From a virus, in the IMG/VR virus record IMGVR_UViG_3300050015_000721, positions 1-52,212 of that record: a DNA stretch of 52,212 nucleotides. The stretch is one strand, 5' to 3'. Numbering within the stretch: the stretch's first letter is position 1; every line of letters begins with the position of its first letter. Below are positions 1 through 6,196 of the stretch, piece by piece. The position numbers and the translations under genes are program-made. Under the pieces are notes generated by a model that ran no database searches, had not been told where the DNA came from, and saw only the letters and a list, made by a program, of their open reading frames with translations.

Positions 1-50
1 ATAAAAGCCAAGGGATATGAGCCCTCCCCGATTGGCCACTCTGGCACGAC
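1..50 (-). tRNA. tRNA with CAT anticodon, cut by window edge
   Basis: The minus strand shows a 5' acceptor half, a D-arm and an anticodon stem AGGG/CCCT whose loop carries CAT. The T-arm lies beyond the window. The D-arm resembles class II tRNAs, so amino acid identity (Met or Ile) is uncertain. Confidence 0.4.
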
Positions 51-171
51 GGCATATAAAACAAACGCCCGGATTCGTTTTTTACATCGGCAGGTCATTT
101 CTGATTTTCGATGCTTCGGCCACTACCTTAAAAGCGTCCCTTTAGGTGTTGTGCTGCCATTTGTTTTTAGT

Positions 172-265
172 AGCGGAAATGGGAGTCGAACCCAATATCC
201 CGAGGGTTATGAGCCCTGGATGATAGCGAAATTAATTAAAATCTCTATCCGTTTCACTCTTCCGC
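172..265 (-). tRNA. tRNA-Met(CAT)-like with an enlarged D-arm
   Basis: The acceptor strands GCGGAAG and TTTCCGC pair. The T-arm is GGG-TTCGACT-CCC and the anticodon loop CTCATAA gives CAT. The D region is about 15 nt longer than usual and contains an extra GATAG/CTATC hairpin. No CCA is encoded. Confidence 0.6.
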
Positions 266-403
266 AGTGTGTGGAGACAAAGGTAATCGAAACCTCCCAA
301 CAAGTTTGCAAAACTCATTCGCCTTGCCTTGGAACATGTGTCCCATTAATTTCTACGCTGTACTCTCCAATGTGAGTCCTATGAAATTATAACGGTCTAC
401 TAG

Positions 404-505
404 TGGAAATGGTGAGAATCGAACTCACTCAGGTGATCGGCCTGCTTCCTTATCACTATTCCTACTGTGGATAAAAGGGTTCCGCCCCCTAATAGTTTCA
501 TTCCC
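404..505 (-). tRNA. tRNA-like gene, GAT anticodon, with insert in the D region
   Basis: GGGAATG pairs with CATTTCC as a 7-bp acceptor, and the T-arm is GTGAG-TTCGATT-CTCAC. The stem CAGG/CCTG encloses loop CCGATCA (Ile GAT, with C instead of U at position 33). About 30 extra nucleotides, closed by ACTATT/AATAGT, sit where the D-arm should be. It may be a tRNA with an insertion or a degenerate copy. Confidence 0.4.
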
Positions 506-510
506 GTAAA

Positions 511-644
511 CTGAGAAATTTAACTTGAGTGTTTTTACTGTGCTATCTATTACACTAATCCCCTAAGTAATTTTGGCAGGGGACCCAGGATTTGCACCTA
601 GACTAGTCGTTTGGAATACGAAGTAACTCGCTGTTTTACTACAG
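511..644 (-). ncRNA. Y-RNA-like element 1: hairpin with permuted tRNA-like domain
   Basis: The outer strands pair in register: CTG/CAG, AAC/GTT and GAGT/ACTC, separated by the conserved internal-loop sequences TAGTAA, TTACTTCG, AAAACAC and AAATTTCT. Between them, read 5' to 3', lie a T-arm (CTAGG-TGCAAAT-CCTGG), an acceptor 3' strand GTCCCCT followed by GCCA, a short closing loop, an acceptor 5' strand AGGGGAT, and a D-arm (GTGT..GCAC). The tRNA parts are thus in permuted order with the acceptor stem closed by a loop, as in bacterial YrlA RNAs. The T-loop has G at 55 and the D-loop has A at 18, a paired departure from real tRNAs. There is no anticodon arm. Confidence 0.6.
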
Positions 645-648
645 TTTG

Positions 649-722
649 TGTTCCTTATAGGGATCGAACCTATGACATCCACCATGTAGGGGTGGCGCTA
701 CTTCCAGCTGAGCTAAAGGAAC
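649..722 (-). tRNA. tRNA-Val(TAC)
   Basis: A complete cloverleaf: acceptor GTTCCTT/AAGGAAC, T-loop TTCGATC, anticodon stem CCACC/GGTGG, loop CCTACAT. Position 33 is C instead of the near-universal U. Confidence 0.85.
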
Positions 723-797
723 TGGTCGCGACAGAAGGAATTGAACCTCCGACCTCTCCCTTTTCCCGGGAGCGAGCTAACACTGCTCTATATCGCA
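723..797 (-). tRNA. tRNA, loop GGGAAAA (GAA, Phe by geometry)
   Basis: The acceptor TGCGATA/TGTCGCG is followed by A and an encoded CCA. The anticodon stem CTCCC/GGGAG closes a 7-nt loop that reads GAA with G at position 33. It is a sequence sister of the tRNA at 966-1041. The D-loop lacks the usual GG. Confidence 0.6.
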
Positions 798-862
798 AAT
801 CTTCTTTCTTATGTTCGAACTTTTGGAAAGAAAATTAAATTTCACCTTCACAGTGAATTTCG

Positions 863-928
863 TGGAAGTAAAGGGATTCGAACCCTCTCAGCGGATGATG
901 GTCTTAGCACCAAATTCGCCGTTCTCCC
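863..928 (-). tRNA. degenerate tRNA-like gene
   Basis: The T-arm GAGGG-TTCGAAT-CCCTT and a 3' acceptor TACTTCC are clear. The 5' acceptor pairs only partly, and the D and anticodon arms are hard to place (a small TGGT/ACCA hairpin contains TAA). It is probably a decayed or mimic tRNA. Confidence 0.35.
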
Positions 929-965
929 GTATGGCTGTTTATGCATCTAACAGCTTATACTCCCT

Positions 966-1041
966 TGGTAGCGACAGAAGGAATTGAACCTCCGCACCTC
1001 TCCCTATGAACGGGAGCGCTCTCACACTGAGCTATGTCGCT
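966..1041 (-). tRNA. tRNA with UCA anticodon by 5-7-5 geometry (possible UGA reader)
   Basis: The acceptor AGCGACA/TGTCGCT has discriminator A and an encoded CCA. The stem CTCCC/GGGAG closes loop GTTCATA, giving anticodon TCA with U33 present and T37. By strict geometry this would read UGA (opal or Trp). A mis-set loop meant to be Met CAT is the alternative. Confidence 0.65.
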
Positions 1042-1046
1042 GTTTG

Positions 1047-1119
1047 TGTTCCTTGTAGAACTCGAATCTACGGCCTCTTCCATGTCACGGAAGCGCTCTT
1101 CCAACTGAGCTAAAAGAAC
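1047..1119 (-). tRNA. tRNA-Val(GAC)
   Basis: A canonical cloverleaf: GTTCTTT/AAGGAAC acceptor, T-arm GTAGA-TTCGAGT-TCTAC, loop GTGACAT between CTTCC and GGAAG. Together with the Val(TAC) copy it gives two valine isoacceptors. Confidence 0.9.
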
Positions 1120-1127
1120 TTTAAAAT

Positions 1128-1364
1128 TGGAACCCCCAGCGGGAATCGAACCCACACCTCTGAACGAATCCAGAATTCTCGGAATGTCTATTACCAGCAT
1201 AAATTAAATTTGGATGGCAAGCTATTCCACCATTCTTTAATAAATGCCTTTGCACCTCCCTAACTTTTTTATCAGGTCTGATGTCTCTTTGACCAACATC
1301 TCAGCGCTGAGTGTTGAGAGCATTTAATAACTTCATGTTCCTCCTCCAGTTAAACTACCAGGGC
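1128..1364 (-). tRNA. possible split tRNA or tRNA-like RNA
   Basis: The low-coordinate end holds a good T-arm (GTGGG-TTCGATT-CCCGC), acceptor TGGGGGT and encoded CCA. No normal 5' half sits next to it. A tRNA-like 5' half (GCCCTGG plus a D-arm-like stretch) lies about 150 nt upstream, with imperfect pairing. It is either a tRNA with a long insertion or a 3' fragment beside unrelated RNA. The stretch up to 1438 has no convincing gene. Confidence 0.3.
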
Positions 1365-1438
1365 AATACTCACCCCGTAGGTGAGTTGCACAAATACGGT
1401 TTTGTGTGACCAGGGCATCCGTCCTTTGGGCGGCGCGG

Positions 1439-1514
1439 CGTTTCGGGTAGGATTCGAACCTACATTATTCACTTTAACAGAGTGCAGTCTGACCAATTAT
1501 AGTACGACCGAAAC
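1439..1514 (-). tRNA. tRNA-Asn(GTT)
   Basis: The acceptor GTTTCGG/CCGAAAC is perfect and the T-arm is GTAGG-TTCGAAT-CCTAC. The loop CTGTTAA gives GTT. The 5' end overlaps the last 18 nt of the neighbouring endonuclease gene. Confidence 0.9.
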
Positions 1515-2216
1515 ATTATTATAAAAATTTCTGTTTAAATCTTTTGTAAACCAAAAGGGAATATAGTTATTTAATTGACAAAAATTTATTAAAGCTTCTT
1601 TTTTCAATTTAGATAATTCATTATAATTTCGCCATTTTTCATTTATAGATTTAATACTCATATAACTCTTAACTTCAACAATATAAATATTATTATCTAT
1701 TTTTATTTTAAAATCCGGATTAAATCTTCTTATTTTATCTTTATCCTTATATTCAATAATTAGATTGCATCTTTCCATCTCTGATGCCTCTTTAGTTTCA
1801 AAAAAATTTAAACAAGCAAATTCTATTTTTGAATCGCATTTAATATCCTTATTTTTGAATTTATATATCATCTTTATACCATAATCATTTACTTGTCCTT
1901 TAAGTATTTTGTTGATTCTTTTTAAAGATAAATTTTTTATATTTTCTGGTTGAGAATTAGAAAATCTCATTGAACAATTTCGTGAACAAAATTTTTGATT
2001 TCTTTTATTCCATGAAACTTCAAATTCTGTTTGGCATATAGGACAAATTATTTTTATATCAGAATGTCCCGATCCTTTCATTTTTTTGCTTATTTTTTCA
2101 TTTATCAAAGAACGTTTTTCTTTTGTGCTAAATCCCCTAGCACATTCAGCTGAACAAAATCTTCCAGAACCATAAGTTCCTTCATGCTCTTTTTGACAAT
2201 TTTCGCAACTCTTCAT
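1497..2216 (-). CDS. Zinc-finger PD-(D/E)xK homing endonuclease-like protein
   Basis: This 239-aa protein starts with a CxxC...CxxxC zinc ribbon (Cys4, Cys7, Cys21, Cys25). Two other endonucleases in the window (49318-49827 and 50957-51559) share this module. A second CxxC...CxxxC unit spans about residues 58-81. The C-terminal half carries a PD-(D/E)xK pattern: Asp168 in NPDF, then Glu181 and Lys183 in EVK, with a candidate Glu132 upstream. The stop codon lies 18 nt inside the 5' end of tRNA-Asn, so the gene abuts its probable target. The start codon is in an AATATAT/ATATATT hairpin carrying a late-promoter-like box. Nuclease activity is inferred from motifs only. Confidence 0.65.
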   Translation of the reverse strand: MKSCENCQKEHEGTYGSGRFCSAECARGFSTKEKRSLINEKISKKMKGSGHSDIKIICPICQTEFEVSWNKRNQKFCSRNCSMRFSNSQPENIKNLSLKRINKILKGQVNDYGIKMIYKFKNKDIKCDSKIEFACLNFFETKEASEMERCNLIIEYKDKDKIRRFNPDFKIKIDNNIYIVEVKSYMSIKSINEKWRNYNELSKLKKEALINFCQLNNYIPFWFTKDLNRNFYNNVSVVL

Positions 2217-2238
2217 AATATATCTTTTACTATATATT
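2217..2238 (-). promoter_or_regulatory. late-promoter-like box in start-codon hairpin
   Basis: AATATAT and ATATATT form a 7-bp hairpin just before the ATG at 2216, with a GAATATATAG box. It belongs to the set described for the HEGs. Confidence 0.45.
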
Positions 2239-2283
2239 CAGAAAAAGTTTCGAACTTTTATCTTTTTGCTTATTAGTTATTAG

Positions 2284-2433
2284 CGGGGGCACAGGGACTC
2301 GAACCCAGAACCTATTGGTTAGCAGATGAAGAGGATTTTGATTCCTTTAACTTCATAAGACTTCACCTAAAGTTTTTATTCAGACACTTCTGTCTGTAGA
2401 CAGCCAATTGCTCTACCATTGAGCTATACTCCC
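2284..2433 (-). tRNA. tRNA with about 78-nt insertion in the anticodon loop
   Basis: The 5' half (GGGAGTA acceptor, canonical D-arm with TGG, stem ATTGG) and the 3' half (stem CCAAT, T-arm GGG-TTCGAGT-CCC, acceptor TGCCCCC) are normal, but 85 nt separate the stem strands. CTG occurs at both edges of the insert. Clean removal leaves loop CTGCTAA (anticodon GCT). The insert holds small hairpins (CTGTCT/GACAG) and is much shorter than a group I intron. Confidence 0.55.
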
Positions 2434-2510
2434 AGGAGTCTTAGCCGGAATCGAACCGGTTCCTTCCCTCGTTTTACCGCTGGATATTCTACCATTAAAC
2501 TATTATCGAC
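2434..2510 (-). tRNA. degenerate tRNA-like gene
   Basis: A canonical D-arm and a T-arm (CCGG-TTCGATT-CCGG) are present, but the acceptor strands do not pair and the anticodon stem is weak around GGTAAAA. It lies between the split tRNA and RNA element 2. Confidence 0.35.
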
Positions 2511-2516
2511 AAAACG

Positions 2517-2618
2517 ATATGAGAAAATTGAAAAGAGCTTTAATTCACCCGAGCTTTCGCAGGGTAAAATTGGAATCGAACCAATCATAACCGATGTAAC
2601 CCTTTTCTTACTACATAT
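2517..2618 (-). ncRNA. Y-RNA-like element 2: reduced tRNA-like domain
   Basis: The left strand GTAGTAAGAAAAGGG and right strand CTCTTTTC pair for 8 bp, flanked by ATAT/ATAT, with the conserved TTACATCG and AATTTTCTC loops. Inside is a T-arm (ATTGG-TTCGATT-CCAAT) followed by TTTACCC and GGGTGAA, which close an acceptor-like stem over a GC-GAAA-GC tetraloop. No D-arm or anticodon arm is present, so this cannot be a functional tRNA. It looks like a stripped-down tRNA mimic. It abuts the CCA of tRNA-Asp. Confidence 0.6.
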
Positions 2619-2694
2619 TGGCGGGACGTACGGGAGTTGAACCCGCTCCGTACGGCGTGACAGGCCGACATCTTAACCGTTTGACCTACGTCCC
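2619..2694 (-). tRNA. tRNA-Asp(GTC)
   Basis: A canonical cloverleaf with encoded GCCA: acceptor GGGACGT/ACGTCCC, loop CTGTCAC. Confidence 0.92.
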
Positions 2695-2779
2695 AAATAA
2701 ATGAAAGCTGTTATAGCCCAAGACTTTTTCAACTTGTCGGTAATCATTAAACGGTAGACGCGCCGTTCACTTTCATTTG

Positions 2780-2852
2780 TGCGCCTTCAGGGGATCGAAC
2801 CCTGGACCCGATGCTTAAGAGGCACCTACTCTACCATCTGAGCTAAAAGCGC
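2780..2852 (-). tRNA. tRNA-Lys(CTT)
   Basis: The acceptor GCGCTTT pairs with AAGGCGC. The T-arm is CAGGG-TTCGATC-CCCTG. The loop CTCTTAA gives CTT. Confidence 0.92.
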
Positions 2853-2986
2853 ATAAAGTAACGAACCGGAAAAAAGCCCGAGCATGAAATTTTGACCGTT
2901 ATAGGTACGGCCGCTGTGACTTAACTTAGACATTCGTTACTTGACACCTTCTTGGAATGAGTTGAATGATGCCGAACATCCTCGAG

Positions 2987-3060
2987 TGGAGAATACGAGA
3001 GTCGAACTCGTGACCCCCTGCTTGCAGGGCAGGTGCTCTAGCCAACTGAGCTAATTCCCC
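2987..3060 (-). tRNA. tRNA-Ala(TGC) with C33
   Basis: The standard 5-7-5 anticodon arm CCTGC/GCAGG has loop CCTGCAA, giving TGC. Acceptor GGGGAAT/ATTCTCC fits alanine. Position 33 is C, not U. Confidence 0.88.
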
Positions 3061-3150
3061 TTGTGATTTAGTTCCTTCATTGGCATGAAAGTATGTAAGC
3101 TCTAAAATCAAGGGCCAAAGTCCTTCAAGTCTTCACATATACTAAATCTC

Positions 3151-3227
3151 TGGCAGGGGTGGCAGGACTCGAACCCGCAAACCTTTGGTTTTGGAGACCA
3201 CTATTCTACCACTTGAACTACACCCCT
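3151..3227 (-). tRNA. tRNA-Trp(CCA)
   Basis: The acceptor AGGGGTG/CACCCCT has discriminator G and an encoded CCA. The anticodon loop CTCCAAA gives CCA. T-arm GCGGG-TTCGAGT-CCTGC. Confidence 0.9.
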
Positions 3228-3282
3228 ATAAGTACTCAGTTACGTTATTTATCATAAGAGGCTTTACCGAGCATATTTGTTG

Positions 3283-3369
3283 CGGTCTCAATGGGATTCG
3301 AACCCACCTGTCAGTTTTACCTGTTCCGGAGTGACAGTCCGGCAGCCACGCCTAGCAGCTCCTGAGACC
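3283..3369 (-). tRNA. tRNA with GTC anticodon and a long variable arm
   Basis: The acceptor GGTCTCA/TGAGACC is perfect, and CCGGA/TCCGG closes loop CTGTCAC (GTC). A CAG/CTG hairpin forms a class II-type variable arm, which is unusual because Asp tRNAs are class I. It could be an Asp-decoding tRNA charged by another synthetase, or a mimic. Confidence 0.65.
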
Positions 3370-3375
3370 ATAAAG

Positions 3376-3405
3376 TAGAGAAATTTAGATGAGTTAGTGC
3401 TTTCA
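3376..3405 (-). repeat. orphan right half of the Y-RNA-like element
   Basis: AAAGCACTAACTCATC-TAAATTTCTC resembles the right strand of the repeated element, but no matching left strand lies upstream. It is probably a remnant. Confidence 0.3.
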
Positions 3406-3436
3406 CTAGATTAGCTTAAGCTCCATAATTTTAATC

Positions 3437-3469
3437 AAAAGAAAAGCGGGACCTGTTGGGATCCCGCTT
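3437..3469 (-). terminator. rho-independent terminator
   Basis: On the minus strand AAGCGGGA and TCCCGCTT form an 8-bp stem followed by TTCTTTT. It closes the protein operon that ends at 3678 before the tRNA array. Confidence 0.75.
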
Positions 3470-3677
3470 AATATAAAGATTTTTTTAACTACCTCGTTAA
3501 ATACCTCTCCACCTTAGCGGGCATCCATAACCTCCGTCTTTATTGGCTGCTCTATTAAAGCCCCAATCCACGAAATTATCCATATTTGCACGCCTTGTCA
3601 TTTGCTGTAGTATTTATTAGTTTCTCTATATATTACGGGATTTTCCCGAAAAGTTTTAACTTAATGTAAAATTATTT

Positions 3678-4022
3678 TTATTTTTGTTTTTTCCATTTTC
3701 TGAACTCCCAAATTGTCATATTTTTGAGTTCATTAAGTTGGTATGTGTTTAACGGTACTGGTGCCGGTTTTGGAAGATCCTTCAAAGTTTGCAATTCTGA
3801 AACTTTAGATCTTAATTCATTATTTTCCTTAATCAGCTCATCATTAAATTTTGTAGCCAATTTTACCGTTTCTTCTGTAGACACAAAAGTGTAAGAGTTT
3901 CCACCACTGTATCTGCCTCCTGTAATTCGAGCAGAATTATTTTTTTCAAGATTCTGTTTAAAATCTCTAAGATCATTATAATCTTCAAGAGGTAAAAGTA
4001 CGGTATTTTTTTCTGTTAACAT
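3678..4022 (-). CDS. hypothetical protein with coiled coil
   Basis: 114 aa with no recognised family. Residues about 55-80 look like a coiled coil (KLATKFNDELIKENNELR region), followed by a Pro-rich linker and a basic C-terminus. The gap to the previous gene is only 5 nt, so it is co-transcribed and precedes the terminator at 3437-3469. Confidence 0.7.
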   Translation of the reverse strand: MLTEKNTVLLPLEDYNDLRDFKQNLEKNNSARITGGRYSGGNSYTFVSTEETVKLATKFNDELIKENNELRSKVSELQTLKDLPKPAPVPLNTYQLNELKNMTIWEFRKWKKQK

Positions 4023-4027
4023 CTTAT

Positions 4028-4243
4028 TTAGCTTTTATAATCTTCCAAAATAATTCCTCTTTCAATGTTTGGGTTTGCTCCCCCTAATTCTGTTATTTCT
4101 ACCTCTTGACGGTCAAGATTGAAATTGATTGCTCCATTAACTTCCCAAGCATCATTTTCATTATCTGCAGCGACCACGAGACCCATTGTAACATCCCAGT
4201 GATCAAATCCATCGAATTTTCTTTTTAAGAGAAATAATTTCAT
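4028..4243 (-). CDS. small hypothetical protein, paralogue of 43355-43570
   Basis: A 71-aa protein that begins MKLFLLKR and has an ITEL segment near residue 50. It resembles the 71-aa protein at 43355-43570 in length, in its MKxFLF start and in an alternating pattern around DAW/EAE. The start overlaps the stop of the upstream GIY-YIG gene as ATGA, indicating translational coupling. Function unknown. Confidence 0.7.
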   Translation of the reverse strand: MKLFLLKRKFDGFDHWDVTMGLVVAADNENDAWEVNGAINFNLDRQEVEITELGGANPNIERGIILEDYKS

Positions 4244-4791
4244 TCTTCTTTTTTATAAGGTCCTATAGTTAATCTTGCTCCTAAATAATAAAGTACAGTT
4301 TCAATTGATTTCGTACTAAAATTATCTTTTTTGAATTTTCCTTGCTCAACACTTCGAAGAAATCTTAATCCAATCCCAGTCTTTTCACAAAATCTTTGCT
4401 GAGTTAAATTTAAAATTTTTCTCCTTCCCTTAACAAATAAAGCTAATTCATCTTTAAATGTTGTTTCCCTCTGTTCTGAAAATTCAGCTACTGTTAAAAT
4501 TAAAGGGGATACTAATTGTTGATTTAAAAGTAATTCGCCTTCGTTTAAAAATTTCTGAACCCAAAATCTTTCTTTATCATCCAACAATGAAGAATCTTCA
4601 AAAGTCTCCAAAATTACTATTATTGGAGTTAATCCATCCTTCTTTAATTCATGAACCCACTCATTAACTTTTTTACTATGAGATCGTTCTTTTATATGTT
4701 GAAAGGGTCTATCAATTCCTTTAGTAGTTTGACCAACATAAACTGGTTTTTTTCTTATAGGACAATAAAGACCATAAATTAAATTTTCCAT
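4240..4791 (-). CDS. GIY-YIG nuclease fused to an XRE-type helix-turn-helix
   Basis: The 183-aa product has an N-terminal GIY-YIG domain: GLY at about residues 7-9 and YVGQT at about 18-22. The C-terminal 60 residues form an XRE/HipB-like helix-turn-helix (LTQQRFCEKTGI followed by LRFLRSVEQGK). The domain order suggests a nuclease with a repressor-like DNA-binding or autoregulatory domain in place of NUMOD repeats. Its stop overlaps the start of the next gene (ATGA). Unlike other HEGs here it lacks the start-codon hairpin and is preceded by a small RNA gene. It could be a mobile endonuclease or a defence-type nuclease. Confidence 0.7.
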   Translation of the reverse strand: MENLIYGLYCPIRKKPVYVGQTTKGIDRPFQHIKERSHSKKVNEWVHELKKDGLTPIIVILETFEDSSLLDDKERFWVQKFLNEGELLLNQQLVSPLILTVAEFSEQRETTFKDELALFVKGRRKILNLTQQRFCEKTGIGLRFLRSVEQGKFKKDNFSTKSIETVLYYLGARLTIGPYKKEE

Positions 4792-4799
4792 TAAACAAA

Positions 4800-4905
4800 A
4801 ATAAAAAGAAATCTGCTTGCTGTTAGTTCCCGCCGCTGAATTTAAAATCCAGACCGGTAATCATTGATTCCTTGCTCACAAAGACACAAGCAGATTATGT
4901 TTAAT
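4800..4905 (-). ncRNA. small structured RNA with own promoter and terminator
   Basis: A terminal 10-bp stem AATCTGCTTG/CAAGCAGATT followed by TTCTTTTT encloses inner helices (CTGGATTT/AAATTCAG). A promoter of the 29-nt class (4910-4955) starts just upstream, giving a predicted RNA of about 105 nt. No ORF is present. It does not match the Y-RNA-like repeat. It may be an independent sRNA or the leader of the GIY-YIG/HTH gene. Confidence 0.55.
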
Positions 4906-4909
4906 AGTG

Positions 4910-4955
4910 CAATTATACGAAAAGTTTTCTTAGTAAAAAAATTTTAAACGTTAAA
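4910..4955 (-). promoter_or_regulatory. bipartite promoter (TTTAACGTT - 29 nt - TATAATTG)
   Basis: Matches the seven-member promoter class with an exact 29-nt spacer. It lies just upstream of the small RNA at 4800-4905. Confidence 0.6.
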
Positions 4956-4969
4956 AGTTCGTTAAAGGT

Positions 4970-5341
4970 TCATCTTATCGATTCATTTTCTTCGATTTTC
5001 CAAATATTCAATTTTTCATCAAAATATGCTGTTCCATATCCAACATTAAGAAGATAAAATTCTATTTCCCTACGTTCAGTATAATCTTTAATTCTGTCCC
5101 TGTTTTCGGAAGTCACCAATTGAGGAATTTTATACTTTCCTATATTCATCAGAATCATTGTTTTTTCATCCTTGACTGCAATGCATCTATGAGTATACCC
5201 TTGCCCATCACAATCACAATCACAAAGTAAATAGGGAAGGGTAACCTCAAACATATCTCCTTTTCGAAGAATCCTAGCATTACCAATATCTAATGTTTTA
5301 ATCGGATCAGCTCTACGTTCAAATCTACATATAACTTCCAT
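4970..5341 (-). CDS. LDIG-motif protein
   Basis: 123 aa. The N-terminus carries the shared motif FERRADPIKTLDIGNARIL, also seen at the start of five other otherwise unlike proteins in the window. A Cys cluster (CDCDCDGQGYTHRC) at about residues 40-53 could bind metal. The start overlaps the upstream gene by 17 nt. Function unknown; the shared leader suggests a common targeting or processing signal. Confidence 0.75.
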   Translation of the reverse strand: MEVICRFERRADPIKTLDIGNARILRKGDMFEVTLPYLLCDCDCDGQGYTHRCIAVKDEKTMILMNIGKYKIPQLVTSENRDRIKDYTERREIEFYLLNVGYGTAYFDEKLNIWKIEENESIR

Positions 5342-5666
5342 CTTCTGGATTTATTTTTCGAAAATCTTCTGGATGATCTGTATGTTCCCATTTGGGGTGT
5401 TCACAATTTTCTCTCCATTCTGCAATTCCGATGTATAAAGATCCATTGTACCCCACCTGTCGAACCTCATATCCGGTATATTCTTTTTGACCAAAACAAT
5501 CGGTTTTCTCCATATAGAAATGCTTATTTCTGGTTTCATCAGAAGTAGCAACAACTGGAACTTTCATATCTCCGATATGAACCGTAAAAGAATCCCCAAT
5601 TTTGAGCATTCTATCTTTTCCAATATCAAGAGATTTTAAAGGATTATTTGTTCTTTCAAAGTTCAT
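5325..5666 (-). CDS. LDIG-motif protein
   Basis: 113 aa, starting MNFERTNNPLKSLDIGKDR. After the shared motif there is a short GD-rich beta-like segment and a C-terminal half rich in aromatic residues. It overlaps both neighbours by a few nucleotides in one operon. No known family recognised. Confidence 0.75.
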   Translation of the reverse strand: MNFERTNNPLKSLDIGKDRMLKIGDSFTVHIGDMKVPVVATSDETRNKHFYMEKTDCFGQKEYTGYEVRQVGYNGSLYIGIAEWRENCEHPKWEHTDHPEDFRKINPEDGSYM

Positions 5667-6196
5667 GATAGGTTAATTATTACATGAGCCTGCCCTCTTT
5701 TGATCAGAATATCGTCTATTTCTTCAAGAGTAAAAAAGTATTCCAAAGACTTAATCGTCGGCGGTTTTAGTTTTTTGGTTCCATCCATATTAGACAGTGC
5801 CATAAATAACCTCTTTTTGAAATCTTGCATGGTCTTATAGTATTCTCCCCATTTTTCTAAAAGAAGCTGAAGCATATTACCGTTATTTCTAACAATGACT
5901 TTAGGTAAAATTTTCATAGATGCTTTATCCGGGGATTTTTCCACAATACTCTTTAAAGCCCAATGAGCATTTTTATGAACTATCTCTTTTGAAATATCTG
6001 AATTTTCCAAACATTTTTCAATTGCTCCTTCCTGAGCTAAAAAATATTCAAAAAACCCACGTTCATTATGACGAATTGACCATACAATAGAATCCGGTAA
6101 CCCCTTTCTGAGTTTACCCATTCCTTCCATTCTTGCTTGTATCTTGGCTTCAATTCCGATGCCAAGAGTCATTGGGGTCATTTCTCTGGAGAACAT
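5663..6196 (-). CDS. LDIG-type hypothetical protein, helical
   Basis: 177 aa. A divergent form of the leader is present (REMTPMTLGIGIEAKI). The rest looks alpha-helical, resembling ankyrin- or HEAT-like helix pairs (HNERGFFEYFLAQEGAI; HKNAHWALKSIVEKSP), but I cannot assign a family. It overlaps the next gene by ATGA-type coupling and starts one base into the stop of the previous one. Confidence 0.7.
   Translation of the reverse strand: MFSREMTPMTLGIGIEAKIQARMEGMGKLRKGLPDSIVWSIRHNERGFFEYFLAQEGAIEKCLENSDISKEIVHKNAHWALKSIVEKSPDKASMKILPKVIVRNNGNMLQLLLEKWGEYYKTMQDFKKRLFMALSNMDGTKKLKPPTIKSLEYFFTLEEIDDILIKRGQAHVIINLS

Noticed and set aside
511-644. True permuted tRNA genes as in algae
   Set aside because: No anticodon stem can be made from the flanking halves, and bare hairpins of the same family exist without any tRNA part; a Y-RNA-like mimic fits better.
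955-1200. 81-aa and similar frames in the first 3 kb
   Set aside because: All are shadows of tRNA genes; typical tRNA-derived peptides such as GSIPAGG and EFDSRILH.
2284-2433. Group I intron in the tRNA anticodon loop
   Set aside because: The insert is about 78 nt and shows no recognisable group I core (P3-P8), so a standard self-splicing intron is unlikely.
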